64,000 bases of DNA, from contig CAWCTF010000006.1 in assembly GCA_963798435.1 (NCBI GenBank), forward strand, positions 124,001-188,000, written 5' to 3'. Position 1 is the first letter of the stretch. Every line of letters begins with the position of its first letter. The position numbers and the translations under genes were made by a program. Positions 25,094 to 34,013 of the stretch are shown in pieces. The stretch comes from JALHST01 sp963798435. GTDB lineage: Bacteria; Bacteroidota; Bacteroidia; Flavobacteriales; Flavobacteriaceae. Under the pieces are notes generated by a model. That model saw only the letters and a list, made by a program, of their open reading frames with translations, had not been told where the DNA came from and made no database searches.

Positions 25094-27733
25094 TTATTTT
25101 CCAGTATAGATTGCATTATTGGCATCCCCTCCAGCTTGTACGTAGGCAAAAAGATCAATAATTTCTTGTTCGTTCAGGCGATCAAGAAGTCCGGGGGGCA
25201 TTGGCGAAATCGGTGATAATTCACGTTTTACCACCTCGCTTTTAGCCAATTCGATGGTATAGGCTTCATTAAAGGGATTGGGCATTAGGGTAATTTTGTC
25301 TTCCCCCTCTGATTTGATCCGTCCGGCAAATTTGTTGCCATCCTTCATGGTAAACAGCGTATTGGCATATTGGTCCGAGATTTCGTCGTTCGGGCTATAG
25401 ATAGCAAATAATAGGTCGTACGCACCGAATTTGGCATGTGCCTGAGTAAGGTCAGGTCCCGCAGCGCCGCCTTCCCCTCGCATTCTATGGCATAAGACGC
25501 ACATACCGGCCTTATAGGCCCTTTCACCATCTGCGAACGTTCCATTGTAATCATCTAGGCCACCCCAAGCAATATTGCTCAAATCTGAAATAGCATAATG
25601 ACTTCCAGGACCAATGGGTTGTGGAATATCAGCCAATGCCTCTGCAGGCGAGTAAACGCCTGATATTTCTTGATAATGTTCTTTATCGGCATCAGGGACA
25701 TGGGTCATGGCTTCTTGCCGTACGTTTTCCATATAGGCCTTAAAACTCATCCCGCCCTTTGCACCCAGTACATCATAGAACCAGCTAAAATATTTTTTGC
25801 GAAGTTCCTTGTTCCATCCCTCCTCGGCATGGCTTAATAATAGCCCATAATAAATCGCCTCGCTTGGTGGCATTTTTGCAATTACATCACGAATGAGCGG
25901 TCCATATTGCTCACTTCGCAAGGTGGTCTCCTCGGAAAGCATTTGGACCCCTTCTGAAACTGTTTTTTCTAAGGTGTTCTTTTCCAAGAGTGCCACTAGG
26001 TCTTTTGTGATACCATCGGCTTTAAGAAAAAGCATTAGTTGCGCCAATTCCTTGGTAACGGCGCTACTGTTGTTCGGGAAAAATGGTTTGAGTTTCTGGA
26101 TTGTCATTTTTCGATGCGATGCATCAGGTGCTCCCATTCTTATAAATAACAGCTCATACGTTCTTAGTAGATCTATTTTTTGTTGGTCGGTTAGTTGGTC
26201 GAACGTGATTGAATTGAGTTTTTCTAGAAGTTTTCCTTGAAGGTTTTTATCCCCTTGGTGGGCCAATGCAATACTGGCTTCAATGATCTTTATGTCGTTT
26301 GATTCCTCGAAAAGTCGCGTTTGCCACTGATCGACAGGTTGGTGTTCCAGTGCGACTCGGGCTGCATACCGAATATATCTGTCAGCATTGTTCAAATTTT
26401 CCCAGGCCAGGGGAATGGCCTCGACCGATTGCGCCACATGGTACCTTTCTAGGTTATGTCGCAGTTTTCTTTGTGTTGCCGCTTCCTCGTTAACAGCAAT
26501 TACGTCTTTTGTGTCTTCCGACCCCCGATAACTTAGGCGATAGACGTGTGAATCGAGTCCACGTCCCCCAGTGGCAAAATAAAGGTTTCCATCGGAACCT
26601 GCGATCATATCGGTCAAGGGTAGGGGGGTGCCTGATAAGAATTCTTCACGTTCCCCAGTATAACTACTTCCGTTGGCCTTTAAATCAACGAAATATACTG
26701 TGCCAAAGCTCCAATCCATTACTAGGAGGCCGTTTCTATATTTAGAGGGGAAATTCAATTTTGCCCCAGCAAGTACAGCTGTTGGTGATCCTTGAGCCAT
26801 ATTTTTTACGGCTGGAAGATTGTCGGGATAATAGGCCGGCCATTTACCCGATCCGGTACGCCAGCCGTATTCGCTGCCACTTGTAACATGACAAATTCGT
26901 GTAGGACGGTACCAAGGCATACCGATATCCCACTCCATATCGGCATCGTAGGCAAACAGTTCGCCATCTTGATTAAAAGCCATGTCGAAGGGGTTGCGAT
27001 AGCCCGCGGAAATAATTTGCCAATTCGAACCATCTGGGGTAAATTTGGCGATCCAACCTCCGGGTGCCTTGATGTCATTGGCATGGCCCCGTGCATCCAA
27101 ATAGGGTTTAAAAAGATTGTCTTCACCCCAATTGGTCGGCAATCTGCTATTCTGTAGCAATGATTCGGGAATGAGTGTGTGGTTTCCGGCGATAAAATAA
27201 AGGTCTTGTCCATCAGGTGATAGTACAAAACTATGTGGACCATGTTCCCCTTCCCCTTGCAGTTTTAAGAGCATTTCCATTTTGTCAAGTTTACCATCTG
27301 CATTGGTATCGGTCAATTTGTATACTCCACTTCCATTTTCTTGTTCATCGGGCACATCGTCATCCCACCGTTTATTCACGGCAACATATAGTGCATCATG
27401 TGCCCATAGTAGTCCATGTGCCTCCCCTATTTGCAGCGCTACACTATCTACTTCGGAGGGATCGATGGTCTCCCCTTCTGCTGGGGCCTTGAATGTGTAA
27501 ATCTTACCACGCTGATCACAGGCGTAGAAACGATCGTTGGGATCTTCGGTCATGGCGACCCAAGAGCCTTGGCCATGGGCACTTTGATGATACAGGTCTT
27601 CAAGTTGAAAATCTTTCGGGAGGGTAAACGCAATATCAGACGATTCTTCGGGCGCTGAAATTTTCTCTTTCTTACACGAAGTAGCTAGGCTGAAGGCGGC
27701 GAGGAAAATGGTCAGGACTGTGAATTTTTTCAT
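25094..27733 (-). CDS. Lipoprotein PQQ/NHL-type sugar dehydrogenase-like protein with C-terminal cytochrome c domain
   Basis: An 879-residue lipoprotein (signal MKKFTVLTIFLAAFSLATSC, lipobox Cys20). Residues about 50-420 form a six-bladed propeller like soluble aldose or sorbosone dehydrogenases, with the segments GEHGPHSFVLSPDG and NPFDMAFNQDGELF. A helical HEAT-like part follows, then a cytochrome c domain with one haem site CVLCH near residue 748 and a downstream MPPGLLDRL supplying the Met ligand. This order is known from PVC-type haem-binding proteins. It probably oxidises a sugar or alcohol in the periplasm and passes electrons out through the haem; the substrate is unknown. Confidence 0.85.
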   Translation of the reverse strand: MKKFTVLTIFLAAFSLATSCKKEKISAPEESSDIAFTLPKDFQLEDLYHQSAHGQGSWVAMTEDPNDRFYACDQRGKIYTFKAPAEGETIDPSEVDSVALQIGEAHGLLWAHDALYVAVNKRWDDDVPDEQENGSGVYKLTDTNADGKLDKMEMLLKLQGEGEHGPHSFVLSPDGQDLYFIAGNHTLIPESLLQNSRLPTNWGEDNLFKPYLDARGHANDIKAPGGWIAKFTPDGSNWQIISAGYRNPFDMAFNQDGELFAYDADMEWDIGMPWYRPTRICHVTSGSEYGWRTGSGKWPAYYPDNLPAVKNMAQGSPTAVLAGAKLNFPSKYRNGLLVMDWSFGTVYFVDLKANGSSYTGEREEFLSGTPLPLTDMIAGSDGNLYFATGGRGLDSHVYRLSYRGSEDTKDVIAVNEEAATQRKLRHNLERYHVAQSVEAIPLAWENLNNADRYIRYAARVALEHQPVDQWQTRLFEESNDIKIIEASIALAHQGDKNLQGKLLEKLNSITFDQLTDQQKIDLLRTYELLFIRMGAPDASHRKMTIQKLKPFFPNNSSAVTKELAQLMLFLKADGITKDLVALLEKNTLEKTVSEGVQMLSEETTLRSEQYGPLIRDVIAKMPPSEAIYYGLLLSHAEEGWNKELRKKYFSWFYDVLGAKGGMSFKAYMENVRQEAMTHVPDADKEHYQEISGVYSPAEALADIPQPIGPGSHYAISDLSNIAWGGLDDYNGTFADGERAYKAGMCVLCHRMRGEGGAAGPDLTQAHAKFGAYDLLFAIYSPNDEISDQYANTLFTMKDGNKFAGRIKSEGEDKITLMPNPFNEAYTIELAKSEVVKRELSPISPMPPGLLDRLNEQEIIDLFAYVQAGGDANNAIYTGK

Positions 27734-27757
27734 GGGATTTTGATAGGTTGATTGCTC

Positions 27758-27787
27758 TAAAGATACTAAAAAGAGGTCTTTATCAAA
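27758..27787 (-). promoter_or_regulatory. Promoter of the cytochrome-containing lipoprotein gene
   Basis: On the minus strand TTTG (27787-27784) and TATCTTTA (27765-27758) are separated by 18 bases, close to the TTTG / TAnnTTTG consensus, 25 bases before the ATG. The minus-33 box falls inside the last codons of the upstream VOC gene. Confidence 0.5.
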
Positions 27788-28280
27788 GCAAGCTCAACAA
27801 ATTATGTATATCCAAGGGCTTGGTAAACATTTCAAGGGAACCTTCCGAATTTTTTGGCCATTCATCCATGGGTCTGTCCCAATAAAGTTCTACGCCATTT
27901 TTATCAGGATCATCTAAATAGAGGGCTTCTGAAACTCCATGGTCTGCAGCCCCGGTAAGCGGGTACCCTGCATTTAAAAGGCGCTGATAAATTTGTGCTA
28001 AGGCTTTACGGTCAGGATACAGGATTGCTGTATGAAAGAGTCCAGGCAGGTTCGTAGGTGCCGGAAGTGCATTTCTACTGTACCACACATTCAGCCCGAT
28101 GTGATGGTGATAACCACCTGCCGATATGAAGGCGGCATCTTCCCCGTACTTGGTGGTAATATCAAAACCCAGCAGGCCACAGTAAAAATCGAGCGATCGC
28201 TGCAGGTTGGATACCTTTAGATGCACATGGCCGATTCGGGTTTTGGCTGGAATAGAATAGTCTGAAGCGTCTAGGTCCAT
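27783..28280 (-). CDS. VOC family protein (catechol 2,3-dioxygenase/glyoxalase-like)
   Basis: A 165-residue single VOC module. The metal-ligand-like segments are RIGHVHLKVSNLQRSLDFY at the start and HHHIGLNVW and GVELYWDRP later, with His and Glu at the usual ligand places. It resembles the N-terminal half of CatE-type proteins, so a dioxygenase, lyase or resistance role is possible; no substrate can be assigned. It ends 49 bases before the start of the cytochrome lipoprotein gene on the same strand but that gene seems to have its own promoter. Confidence 0.8.
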   Translation of the reverse strand: MDLDASDYSIPAKTRIGHVHLKVSNLQRSLDFYCGLLGFDITTKYGEDAAFISAGGYHHHIGLNVWYSRNALPAPTNLPGLFHTAILYPDRKALAQIYQRLLNAGYPLTGAADHGVSEALYLDDPDKNGVELYWDRPMDEWPKNSEGSLEMFTKPLDIHNLLSLL

Positions 28281-28326
28281 AGGTGCGATTTTGCTTAATT
28301 AGGAGGGCTGTCCCGGCTGCGCCCGC

Positions 28327-28779
28327 TTAGTAAAGATATCTCAATCCTTCATAAACTGCAACGGCAACCGCATTTGATAAATTCAAGCTACGTATATGTT
28401 CACTATACAAGGGAATTTTATATAGTTCATTGGTATGGGTTTCAAGAATTGATTTGGGTAAGCCTACAGATTCCTTCCCAAAAACGAGAAACATATCGTC
28501 CTCATACCGAATAGACCAGTGTAGCTTGGTGGCATGGCTCGAAAAGAAGGCCATTTTCTTGTCTTTATGAACGTTGAAGAAATCCGCTAGATCGTCATAG
28601 ACCACGATTGATAGGTGTTTCCAATAGTCGAGGCCTGCTCTTTTTAATCGCGAATCACTTAATTCAAATCCGAAGGGCTTTATCAGATGAAGGGTAGATC
28701 CGGTGGCGAGGCACAAGCGACCAATATTGCCTGTATTTGTAGGTATTTCAGGCGCTACAAGAACAATATTAAAGGGCAT
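28327..28779 (-). CDS. trmL: tRNA (cytidine(34)-2'-O)-methyltransferase TrmL
   Basis: A 150-residue SPOUT methyltransferase that 2'-O-methylates the wobble base of tRNA-Leu. The family signatures are LVAPEIPTNTGNIGRLC at the N-terminus, VFGKESVGLP in the middle and the knot-forming IRSLNLSNAVAVAVYEGLR at the C-terminus. Length is normal. It starts 3 bases after the stop of the VF530 gene, forming a two-gene unit. Confidence 0.95.
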   Translation of the reverse strand: MPFNIVLVAPEIPTNTGNIGRLCLATGSTLHLIKPFGFELSDSRLKRAGLDYWKHLSIVVYDDLADFFNVHKDKKMAFFSSHATKLHWSIRYEDDMFLVFGKESVGLPKSILETHTNELYKIPLYSEHIRSLNLSNAVAVAVYEGLRYLY

Positions 28780-28782
28780 AAT

Positions 28783-29013
28783 TCATTTCTTGATCGTTTT
28801 GAGATACAATTGTTCGACTTTCCTTCGGGCCCAAGGCGTTTTTCGTAAAAAATTCAGGGATGACTTTAAATTTGGATTGTTCTTAAAGCAATTGATATTG
28901 ACGATCGAAGCCAATTCTTCCCAAGTATATTTTTGGGTTAGAAATTCTAGAATGTCCAATAATTTTACACCATGAAGTGGGTTGTTGGGCTGTTCAGTAT
29001 TCGGGGAATTCAT
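28783..29013 (-). CDS. VF530 family DNA-binding protein
   Basis: A 76-residue basic protein with the VF530 (DUF2132) pattern: NPLHGVKLLDILEFL, then EELASIVNINCFKNNPN, then SLNFLRKTPWARRKVE. The family is a small double-helix-hairpin fold described as DNA-binding with unknown cellular role. It is the first gene of a unit with trmL. Divergent tandem TAGCTTG copies lie upstream. Confidence 0.88.
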   Translation of the reverse strand: MNSPNTEQPNNPLHGVKLLDILEFLTQKYTWEELASIVNINCFKNNPNLKSSLNFLRKTPWARRKVEQLYLKTIKK

Positions 29014-29120
29014 TGTTACATCGTTTTGTGCGGGCTAAGTTCATTTTTCTACCAAGCTACAAGCTACAAAAATCGTAATCAATGCGCACCTTTTGAAAAG
29101 AATATCTTGGCTTAGGGCAT

Positions 29121-29149
29121 AAAAAAACTCCGGTAATCAGCCGGAGTTT
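29121..29149 (-). terminator. Intrinsic terminator of rpoD
   Basis: A 9-bp stem AAACTCCGG / CCGGAGTTT (29125-29133, 29141-29149) followed, on the minus strand, by a run of seven T. It lies about 150 bases past the rpoD stop; the rest of 29150-29302 is AT-rich with no gene. Confidence 0.75.
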
Positions 29150-29302
29150 ATTCATCAATCAAAAAACGAACAGTCATGATAACTGTTGTTACGTTTCACA
29201 AATTACAACTTTTGTTCCAAAATTCCAATTTATGGAATATTTAACATGTAATTTATGTTTGGCAATAATACCGCTGGCCTGTATAGGACAGTATGGCAGG
29301 TA

Positions 29303-30166
29303 TTAGCCAAGATAGGTTTTCAATATTTTACTTCGCGAGGTATGTTTTAATCTGCGAATCGCTTTTTCTTTTATTTGACGTACACGCTCTCGAGTAAGAT
29401 CAAAGGTTTCCCCGATTTCTTCAAGGGTCATTGAATGTTGTCCGGCCAAACCAAAATAAAGACGTATTACATCAGCCTCCCTAGGGGTTAAAGTTTCCAA
29501 GGCACGTTCGATTTCAGTGCGCAACGATTCGTGCAACAAAGCCCTATCAGGATTTGGTGATTCACCGCTGCGGAGCACGTCATATAAATTTGAATCTTCA
29601 CCGTCGATAAGCGGGGCATCCATAGATACATGTCGCCCTGAGTTTTTTAAGGATTGTTTTACATCCTCGACCGTCATGTCCAATTCTTTCGCAATTTCTT
29701 CTGCAGATGGCTGCCGCTCATGTGCTTGTTCCAAAAACGCGAACGTTTTGTTTATTTTATTGATTGATCCAATTTTGTTCAATGGCAAACGTACAATTCG
29801 TGATTGTTCGGCCAAAGCCTGTAAAATCGATTGTCGTATCCACCAAACTGCGTACGAGATAAATTTAAACCCACGGGTTTCATCAAAGCGTTGTGCTGCC
29901 TTGATCAATCCAAGGTTTCCCTCATTGATCAAATCAGGTAATGTAAGTCCCTGGTTCTGGTATTGCTTGGCGACCGAAACCACGAATCGAAGATTGGCTT
30001 TTGTTAGTTTTTCAAGTGCGGCTTGGTCGCCTGCCTTGATACGTTGTGCCAATTCTACTTCTTCATCTGCGGTAATCAGATCAACTTTTCCAATTTCTTG
30101 CAAATACTTGTCCAAAGATGCGGTTTCCCTATTGGTAACCTGTTTTGTAATTTTTAGCTGTCTCAT
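29303..30166 (-). CDS. rpoD: Primary RNA polymerase sigma factor RpoD (short Bacteroidota type)
   Basis: A 287-residue sigma-70 factor, the primary sigma of Bacteroidota, which lacks the long region 1.1 of E. coli RpoD. Region 1.2 (SLDKYLQEIGKVDLITADEE), region 2 (LRFVVSVAKQYQNQGL, NEGNLGLIKAAQRFD, KFISYAVWWIRQSI), region 3 and region 4 (LTPREADVIRLYFGL, LTRERVRQIKEKAIRRL) are in order. This sigma recognises the TTTG / TAnnTTTG promoters found throughout the window. No clear promoter of its own was seen. Confidence 0.97.
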   Translation of the reverse strand: MRQLKITKQVTNRETASLDKYLQEIGKVDLITADEEVELAQRIKAGDQAALEKLTKANLRFVVSVAKQYQNQGLTLPDLINEGNLGLIKAAQRFDETRGFKFISYAVWWIRQSILQALAEQSRIVRLPLNKIGSINKINKTFAFLEQAHERQPSAEEIAKELDMTVEDVKQSLKNSGRHVSMDAPLIDGEDSNLYDVLRSGESPNPDRALLHESLRTEIERALETLTPREADVIRLYFGLAGQHSMTLEEIGETFDLTRERVRQIKEKAIRRLKHTSRSKILKTYLG

Positions 30167-30280
30167 CTAAACGATTTACATTCTAATTAAGTTCATTGTG
30201 CATAAGCTGCATATACTTATACGTAAAAAAGTTGGAAATGTTACAATCGGTTATGAAAACTTTCATTTTAGGGGTCGGAC

Positions 30281-30309
30281 AAAAAAAACCCCAATGTTGT
30301 CATTGGGGT
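30281..30309 (-). terminator. Intrinsic terminator of pnp
   Basis: Stem ACCCCAATG / CATTGGGGT (30288-30296, 30301-30309) with loop TTGT, followed on the minus strand by eight T. It sits 20 bases past the pnp stop. Confidence 0.8.
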
Positions 30310-30328
30310 CTACCTTAATTAAATATAG

Positions 30329-32566
30329 CTAATCTCTAGGTGGTTTGCGATCTCGATCTCGGCTATCCCTGCCGCCACGACGATCATCACGTCGATCATC
30401 ACGACGATTACCACCTTCCCTTGGGGGTCTTTCCTTATATCCTTCGGGTTTTGGCAGGAGAGCCTTTCGCGAAACCTTGTCTTTACGGGTCCTTGGATCA
30501 ACGCCAATATACTTCACATCGAAAACATCGCCCATGTTAACCACATCCGATACATTTTCGGTGCGTTCCCAAGCCAATTCAGATACGTGTAGCAAGACTT
30601 CGTTGCCTGGTGCGTCTAAATATTCAACGACGGCTCCAAAATCAAGCATTTTAATCACCTTGACATTATATGATTCACCCACCTTTGGCTTGAACATCAA
30701 GGAATCTATTTTGGTCAATACGGCATCGATGCCTTCTTGATTGGTACCAAGAATTTCTACGATTCCTTCTTCGGTAATCGGATCTTCATTGATGACAATG
30801 GTCGTCTTGGTAGCTTTTTGTAATTCTTGGATTACTTTTCCACCGGGTCCAATCAAGGCGCCAATAAATTCATTCGGTATTACCCGTGTTACCATTTTTG
30901 GAGCATGCGGTTTTACATCATCATTGGGAACCGCAATGGTTTCCACCAGTTTCTCCAAGATGTGCAATCTACCATCGCGCGCTTGTTTTAATGCCTTCAC
31001 CAAAATTTCATAGGCAAGTCCCTTTACTTTGATATCCATTTGGCAGGCTGTAATTCCGTCAGCCGTACCAGTTACTTTGAAGTCCATATCCCCTAGGTGA
31101 TCTTCATCCCCTAGAATATCGGACAATACGGCGTATTTTCCTGTTTCGGTGTCGGTAATCAACCCCATTGCAATCCCCGATACCGGCTTTTTCAATTGAA
31201 CCCCGGCATCCATTAACGCCATAGTTCCCGAACAGACGGTGGCCATTGAAGAAGAACCATTACTTTCCAAAACTTCCGAAACTACTCGTACAGTATAGGG
31301 ACAATCACTAGGGATCATTCTTTTTAAGGCACGTTGTGCCAAATTTCCATGACCTACTTCCCTGCGAGAGGTACCGCGTATCGGCCTAGCCTCCCCAGTT
31401 GAAAATGGCGGGAAATTATAATGTAGGTAAAAGGTTTCTTCGCCTTCATAGGATGGCATGTCGATTTGATTTGCTTCCCGTGACGTGCCCAAGGTTACGG
31501 TTGCTAGGGCTTGGGTTTCCCCTCGTGTAAAAATAGCAGATCCGTGTGTGGAAGGCAGATAATCGACTTCGCACCAGATAGGCCTAATTTCATTGGTCTT
31601 TCTACCATCCAATCGCAAACCTTCATTTAACGTTAGGTCACGAACGGCAGCTTTTTCGGCTTTATAATAGTATTTAGAAACCATCCCTCCATACTCGGCC
31701 ATTTCTTCCTCCGAAAATGTGGCTTTTACTTCCTCTTTAATGGCATCGAAGGCAGCGCTTCTTTCATGTTTGGCCGAACCGGCCTTGGCGACTGCATATA
31801 CCTTATCATAGGCAAGTGCATTTATTTTTTTCGCCAATGTCTCATCTTCCCTTTCAGTCTCGTATTCGCGAACAGCCTTTTTGCCGAAGGCTTTGGCCAA
31901 TTTTAATTGGGCAGCTATTTGTGCTTTAATTGCTTCATGGGCAAATTTTATGGCCTCGACCATTTCCTCTTCCGAAATTTCACCCATTTCGCCCTCCACC
32001 ATCATAACTGAATCTTCAGAAGCACCAATAACCATATCGATATCAGATGTTTCTAATTGTGCCCTTGTAGGGTTAATGATAAATTGACCATCAACACGGC
32101 CCACACGACATTCCGATATGGCACATTCAAATGGAAAATCAGAAAGTTGAATTGCCGCCGACGCAGCCAATCCGGCCATAGCATCGGGCATGACGTCTTC
32201 ATCATGCGACATCAGTTGAATCATCACCTGTGTTTCCGAATGATAATCTTTTGGAAATAAAGGGCGCAATACCCTGTCGACCAAGCGCATGGTCAATACT
32301 TCGCCGTCACTCGGTCTGGCCTCACTTTTAAAAAAACCACCAGGATAACGGCCTGAAGCCGCAAATTTTTCGCGATAATCTACCGTTAGGGGTAAAAAAT
32401 CTACGTCGCTTTGTACGTAGTTCGAAACCACGGTACATAGAAGCATACATTTTCCGGATTGCACAACCACCGACCCATGGGCCTGTTTTGCCAGTTTACC
32501 GGTCTCGATAGAGATTTCCCTACCATCACCAAGGTCAATGACCTCTTTAAATACTTTTGGAATCAT
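30329..32566 (-). CDS. pnp: Polyribonucleotide nucleotidyltransferase (PNPase)
   Basis: A 745-residue 3'-to-5' phosphorolytic exoribonuclease. Two RNase PH domains are joined by a helical linker, with the active-site segment SDILGDEDHLGDMDFK; a KH domain (VIPNEFIGALIGPGGKVIQ) and an S1 domain (GESYNVKVIKMLDFGAVVEY) follow. The tail is an Arg/Asp-rich low-complexity stretch (RRDDRRDDRRGGRDSRDR), absent from E. coli PNPase, that could add RNA affinity. It follows rpsO, the order seen in most bacteria. Confidence 0.97.
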   Translation of the reverse strand: MIPKVFKEVIDLGDGREISIETGKLAKQAHGSVVVQSGKCMLLCTVVSNYVQSDVDFLPLTVDYREKFAASGRYPGGFFKSEARPSDGEVLTMRLVDRVLRPLFPKDYHSETQVMIQLMSHDEDVMPDAMAGLAASAAIQLSDFPFECAISECRVGRVDGQFIINPTRAQLETSDIDMVIGASEDSVMMVEGEMGEISEEEMVEAIKFAHEAIKAQIAAQLKLAKAFGKKAVREYETEREDETLAKKINALAYDKVYAVAKAGSAKHERSAAFDAIKEEVKATFSEEEMAEYGGMVSKYYYKAEKAAVRDLTLNEGLRLDGRKTNEIRPIWCEVDYLPSTHGSAIFTRGETQALATVTLGTSREANQIDMPSYEGEETFYLHYNFPPFSTGEARPIRGTSRREVGHGNLAQRALKRMIPSDCPYTVRVVSEVLESNGSSSMATVCSGTMALMDAGVQLKKPVSGIAMGLITDTETGKYAVLSDILGDEDHLGDMDFKVTGTADGITACQMDIKVKGLAYEILVKALKQARDGRLHILEKLVETIAVPNDDVKPHAPKMVTRVIPNEFIGALIGPGGKVIQELQKATKTTIVINEDPITEEGIVEILGTNQEGIDAVLTKIDSLMFKPKVGESYNVKVIKMLDFGAVVEYLDAPGNEVLLHVSELAWERTENVSDVVNMGDVFDVKYIGVDPRTRKDKVSRKALLPKPEGYKERPPREGGNRRDDRRDDRRGGRDSRDRDRKPPRD

Positions 32567-32693
32567 AAATTTGAATTAAAGCCCGTAAATACCGGACTTG
32601 TTAAACAATGGTCTCTCCTGACAATTTTATGGTCGGAGTTGTTGTGTTGTGCTGACCAATGAAAAACTGTGTGTAGCTTTTTGTGTTTGCCTT

Positions 32694-32701
32694 CCGAAAT
32701 T
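32694..32701 (-). promoter_or_regulatory. Candidate minus-7 element of pnp
   Basis: The minus strand reads TAATTTCG, one mismatch from TAnnTTTG, about 130 bases before the pnp ATG and after the rpsO terminator. The long leader (32567-32690) could carry regulation, but no structure stands out. Confidence 0.3.
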
Positions 32702-32742
32702 AATACGGATGATACTCCAGGACTTTGAAATTTTATAAAAAT

Positions 32743-32762
32743 GGGCCCGGATTTCCGGGCCC
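32743..32762 (-). terminator. Intrinsic terminator of rpsO
   Basis: A perfect 8-bp GC stem GGGCCCGG / CCGGGCCC (32743-32750, 32755-32762) with loop ATTT, followed on the minus strand by ATTTTTAT. It lies 10 bases past the rpsO stop. Confidence 0.75.
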
Positions 32763-32772
32763 TAATATCTAT

Positions 32773-33042
32773 TTATTTTCGAATGTTCAATTCTTTGATC
32801 AATTCACGATATTTCACAATATCCTTCATTTTCAAATAATCTAAAAGACTTCTTCGTTTCCCTACCAAGCGTACTAATGATCGCTCGGTATTGTAGTCTT
32901 TGTGATTTGCCTTAAGGTGCCCCGTAAGGTGGTTGATACGATGTGTAAACAAGGCTATCTGCCCTTCGGTCGAACCCGTATTTTTAGCTTCTCCGCCGTG
33001 TTGTTTGAAGATTTCGGCCTTCACTTCTTTTGTTAAATACAT
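32773..33042 (-). CDS. rpsO: 30S ribosomal protein S15
   Basis: An 89-residue S15, the primary 16S rRNA-binding protein of the platform. The conserved segments NTGSTEGQIALFTHRINHLTGHLK and RSLVRLVGKRRSLLDYLK are unmistakable and the length is exactly that of the family. It has its own promoter and terminator. The 55-base leader contains CTGA ... TCAG arms that might be a small regulatory stem, since S15 autoregulates in many bacteria. Confidence 0.98.
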   Translation of the reverse strand: MYLTKEVKAEIFKQHGGEAKNTGSTEGQIALFTHRINHLTGHLKANHKDYNTERSLVRLVGKRRSLLDYLKMKDIVKYRELIKELNIRK

Positions 33043-33096
33043 TCCAATATTATTTTAAATGATTTTTATGTATCTGACTGTCCTTCAATCAGGCGG

Positions 33097-33104
33097 CAAA
33101 GATA
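33097..33104 (-). promoter_or_regulatory. Minus-7 promoter element of rpsO
   Basis: The minus strand reads TATCTTTG followed by CC, a full TAnnTTTG match about 55 bases before the rpsO ATG. Confidence 0.55.
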
Positions 33105-33116
33105 CTATTATTTTCT

Positions 33117-33977
33117 TTACGACCTAATGGGATTGTTCTGTATTAGATCCAGATAAAGATTTATTTTTTTCTTCAACTCTTTGCGATGTACTATAAAATC
33201 AAGGAAACCATGTTCTAAAATGAATTCGGCCGTCTGGAAACCTTCGGGTAATTCCTTGCCGGTAGCCTCTTTTACGATACGGGGTCCAGCGAAACCAATA
33301 AGGGCGCCGGGTTCTGAGATATTGATATCCCCCAACATGGCATACGAGGCCGTAGTACCCCCGGTGGTAGGATCGGTACACAATGAAATATAAGGAATGC
33401 CAACATCTGACAATTGTACTAATTTCGCAGCGGTCTTGGCCAGTTGCATCAATGACAACGCGGCCTCCATCATTCGTGCCCCACCTGATTTCGAGATCAT
33501 CACAAAGGGAATTTTCTTTTTGATCGAATAGTCAATGGCCCTGGCGATTTTTTCTCCGACGACACTGCCCATAGATCCCCCGATAAATGCAAAATCCATA
33601 CAGGCCACAACGAGGTCTTTGCCCAATGATTTGCCTACTGCAGTACGCACGGCGTCCTTTAGTCCGGTTTTTTTCTGGGCGGCTTTTAGCCGGTCGGCGT
33701 ACGATTTGGTGTCGACGAATTTAAGTGGATCCTTTGAAGTAAGTTTCGCATCGAGTTCGGTAAACCGGTTGTCGTCAAAAAGAATTTCAAAATATTCCTT
33801 GCTGCCGATACGCACGTGATAATCATCCTCTGGGCTCACATAGAAATTCTTGGCAAGGTCCTCTGATTCAACAATTTTTCCGGTAGGCGATTTATACCAA
33901 AGCCCCTTGGGGGTATCCTTTTTCTGTTCTGTGGAAGTCTGAATTCCCTTTTCCTTTCTTTTAAACCATAAAGACAT
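33117..33977 (-). CDS. accD: Acetyl-CoA carboxylase carboxyltransferase subunit beta, zinc-finger cysteines lost
   Basis: A 286-residue carboxyltransferase beta subunit, which with AccA transfers CO2 from carboxybiotin to acetyl-CoA for fatty-acid synthesis. The crotonase-like core is clear (ACMDFAFIGGSMGSVVGEK, SKSGGARMMEAA, DPTTGGTTASYAM, GFAGPRIV). In E. coli the N-terminus holds a four-Cys zinc ribbon; here the aligned segments read GLWYKSPTGK and FYVSPEDDYHVRI, with no Cys at all. An ATG nine bases further upstream (33986) would add MED; I prefer the inner start MSLWFKRK. fbaA ends 36 bases upstream. Confidence 0.95.
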   Translation of the reverse strand: MSLWFKRKEKGIQTSTEQKKDTPKGLWYKSPTGKIVESEDLAKNFYVSPEDDYHVRIGSKEYFEILFDDNRFTELDAKLTSKDPLKFVDTKSYADRLKAAQKKTGLKDAVRTAVGKSLGKDLVVACMDFAFIGGSMGSVVGEKIARAIDYSIKKKIPFVMISKSGGARMMEAALSLMQLAKTAAKLVQLSDVGIPYISLCTDPTTGGTTASYAMLGDINISEPGALIGFAGPRIVKEATGKELPEGFQTAEFILEHGFLDFIVHRKELKKKINLYLDLIQNNPIRS

Positions 33978-34013
33978 ATCCTCCATATTAAGTTTGATTC
34001 GGCAAACGGAAAT

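Noticed and set aside
26792..27243. Long frames on the strand and frame opposite the cytochrome lipoprotein gene
   Set aside because: Fully inside a well-supported gene, and no domain is recognisable.
29517..30170. 217-codon plus-strand frame opposite rpoD
   Set aside because: It is fully antisense to a clear sigma-factor gene, has no family resemblance, and is explained by codon bias of rpoD.
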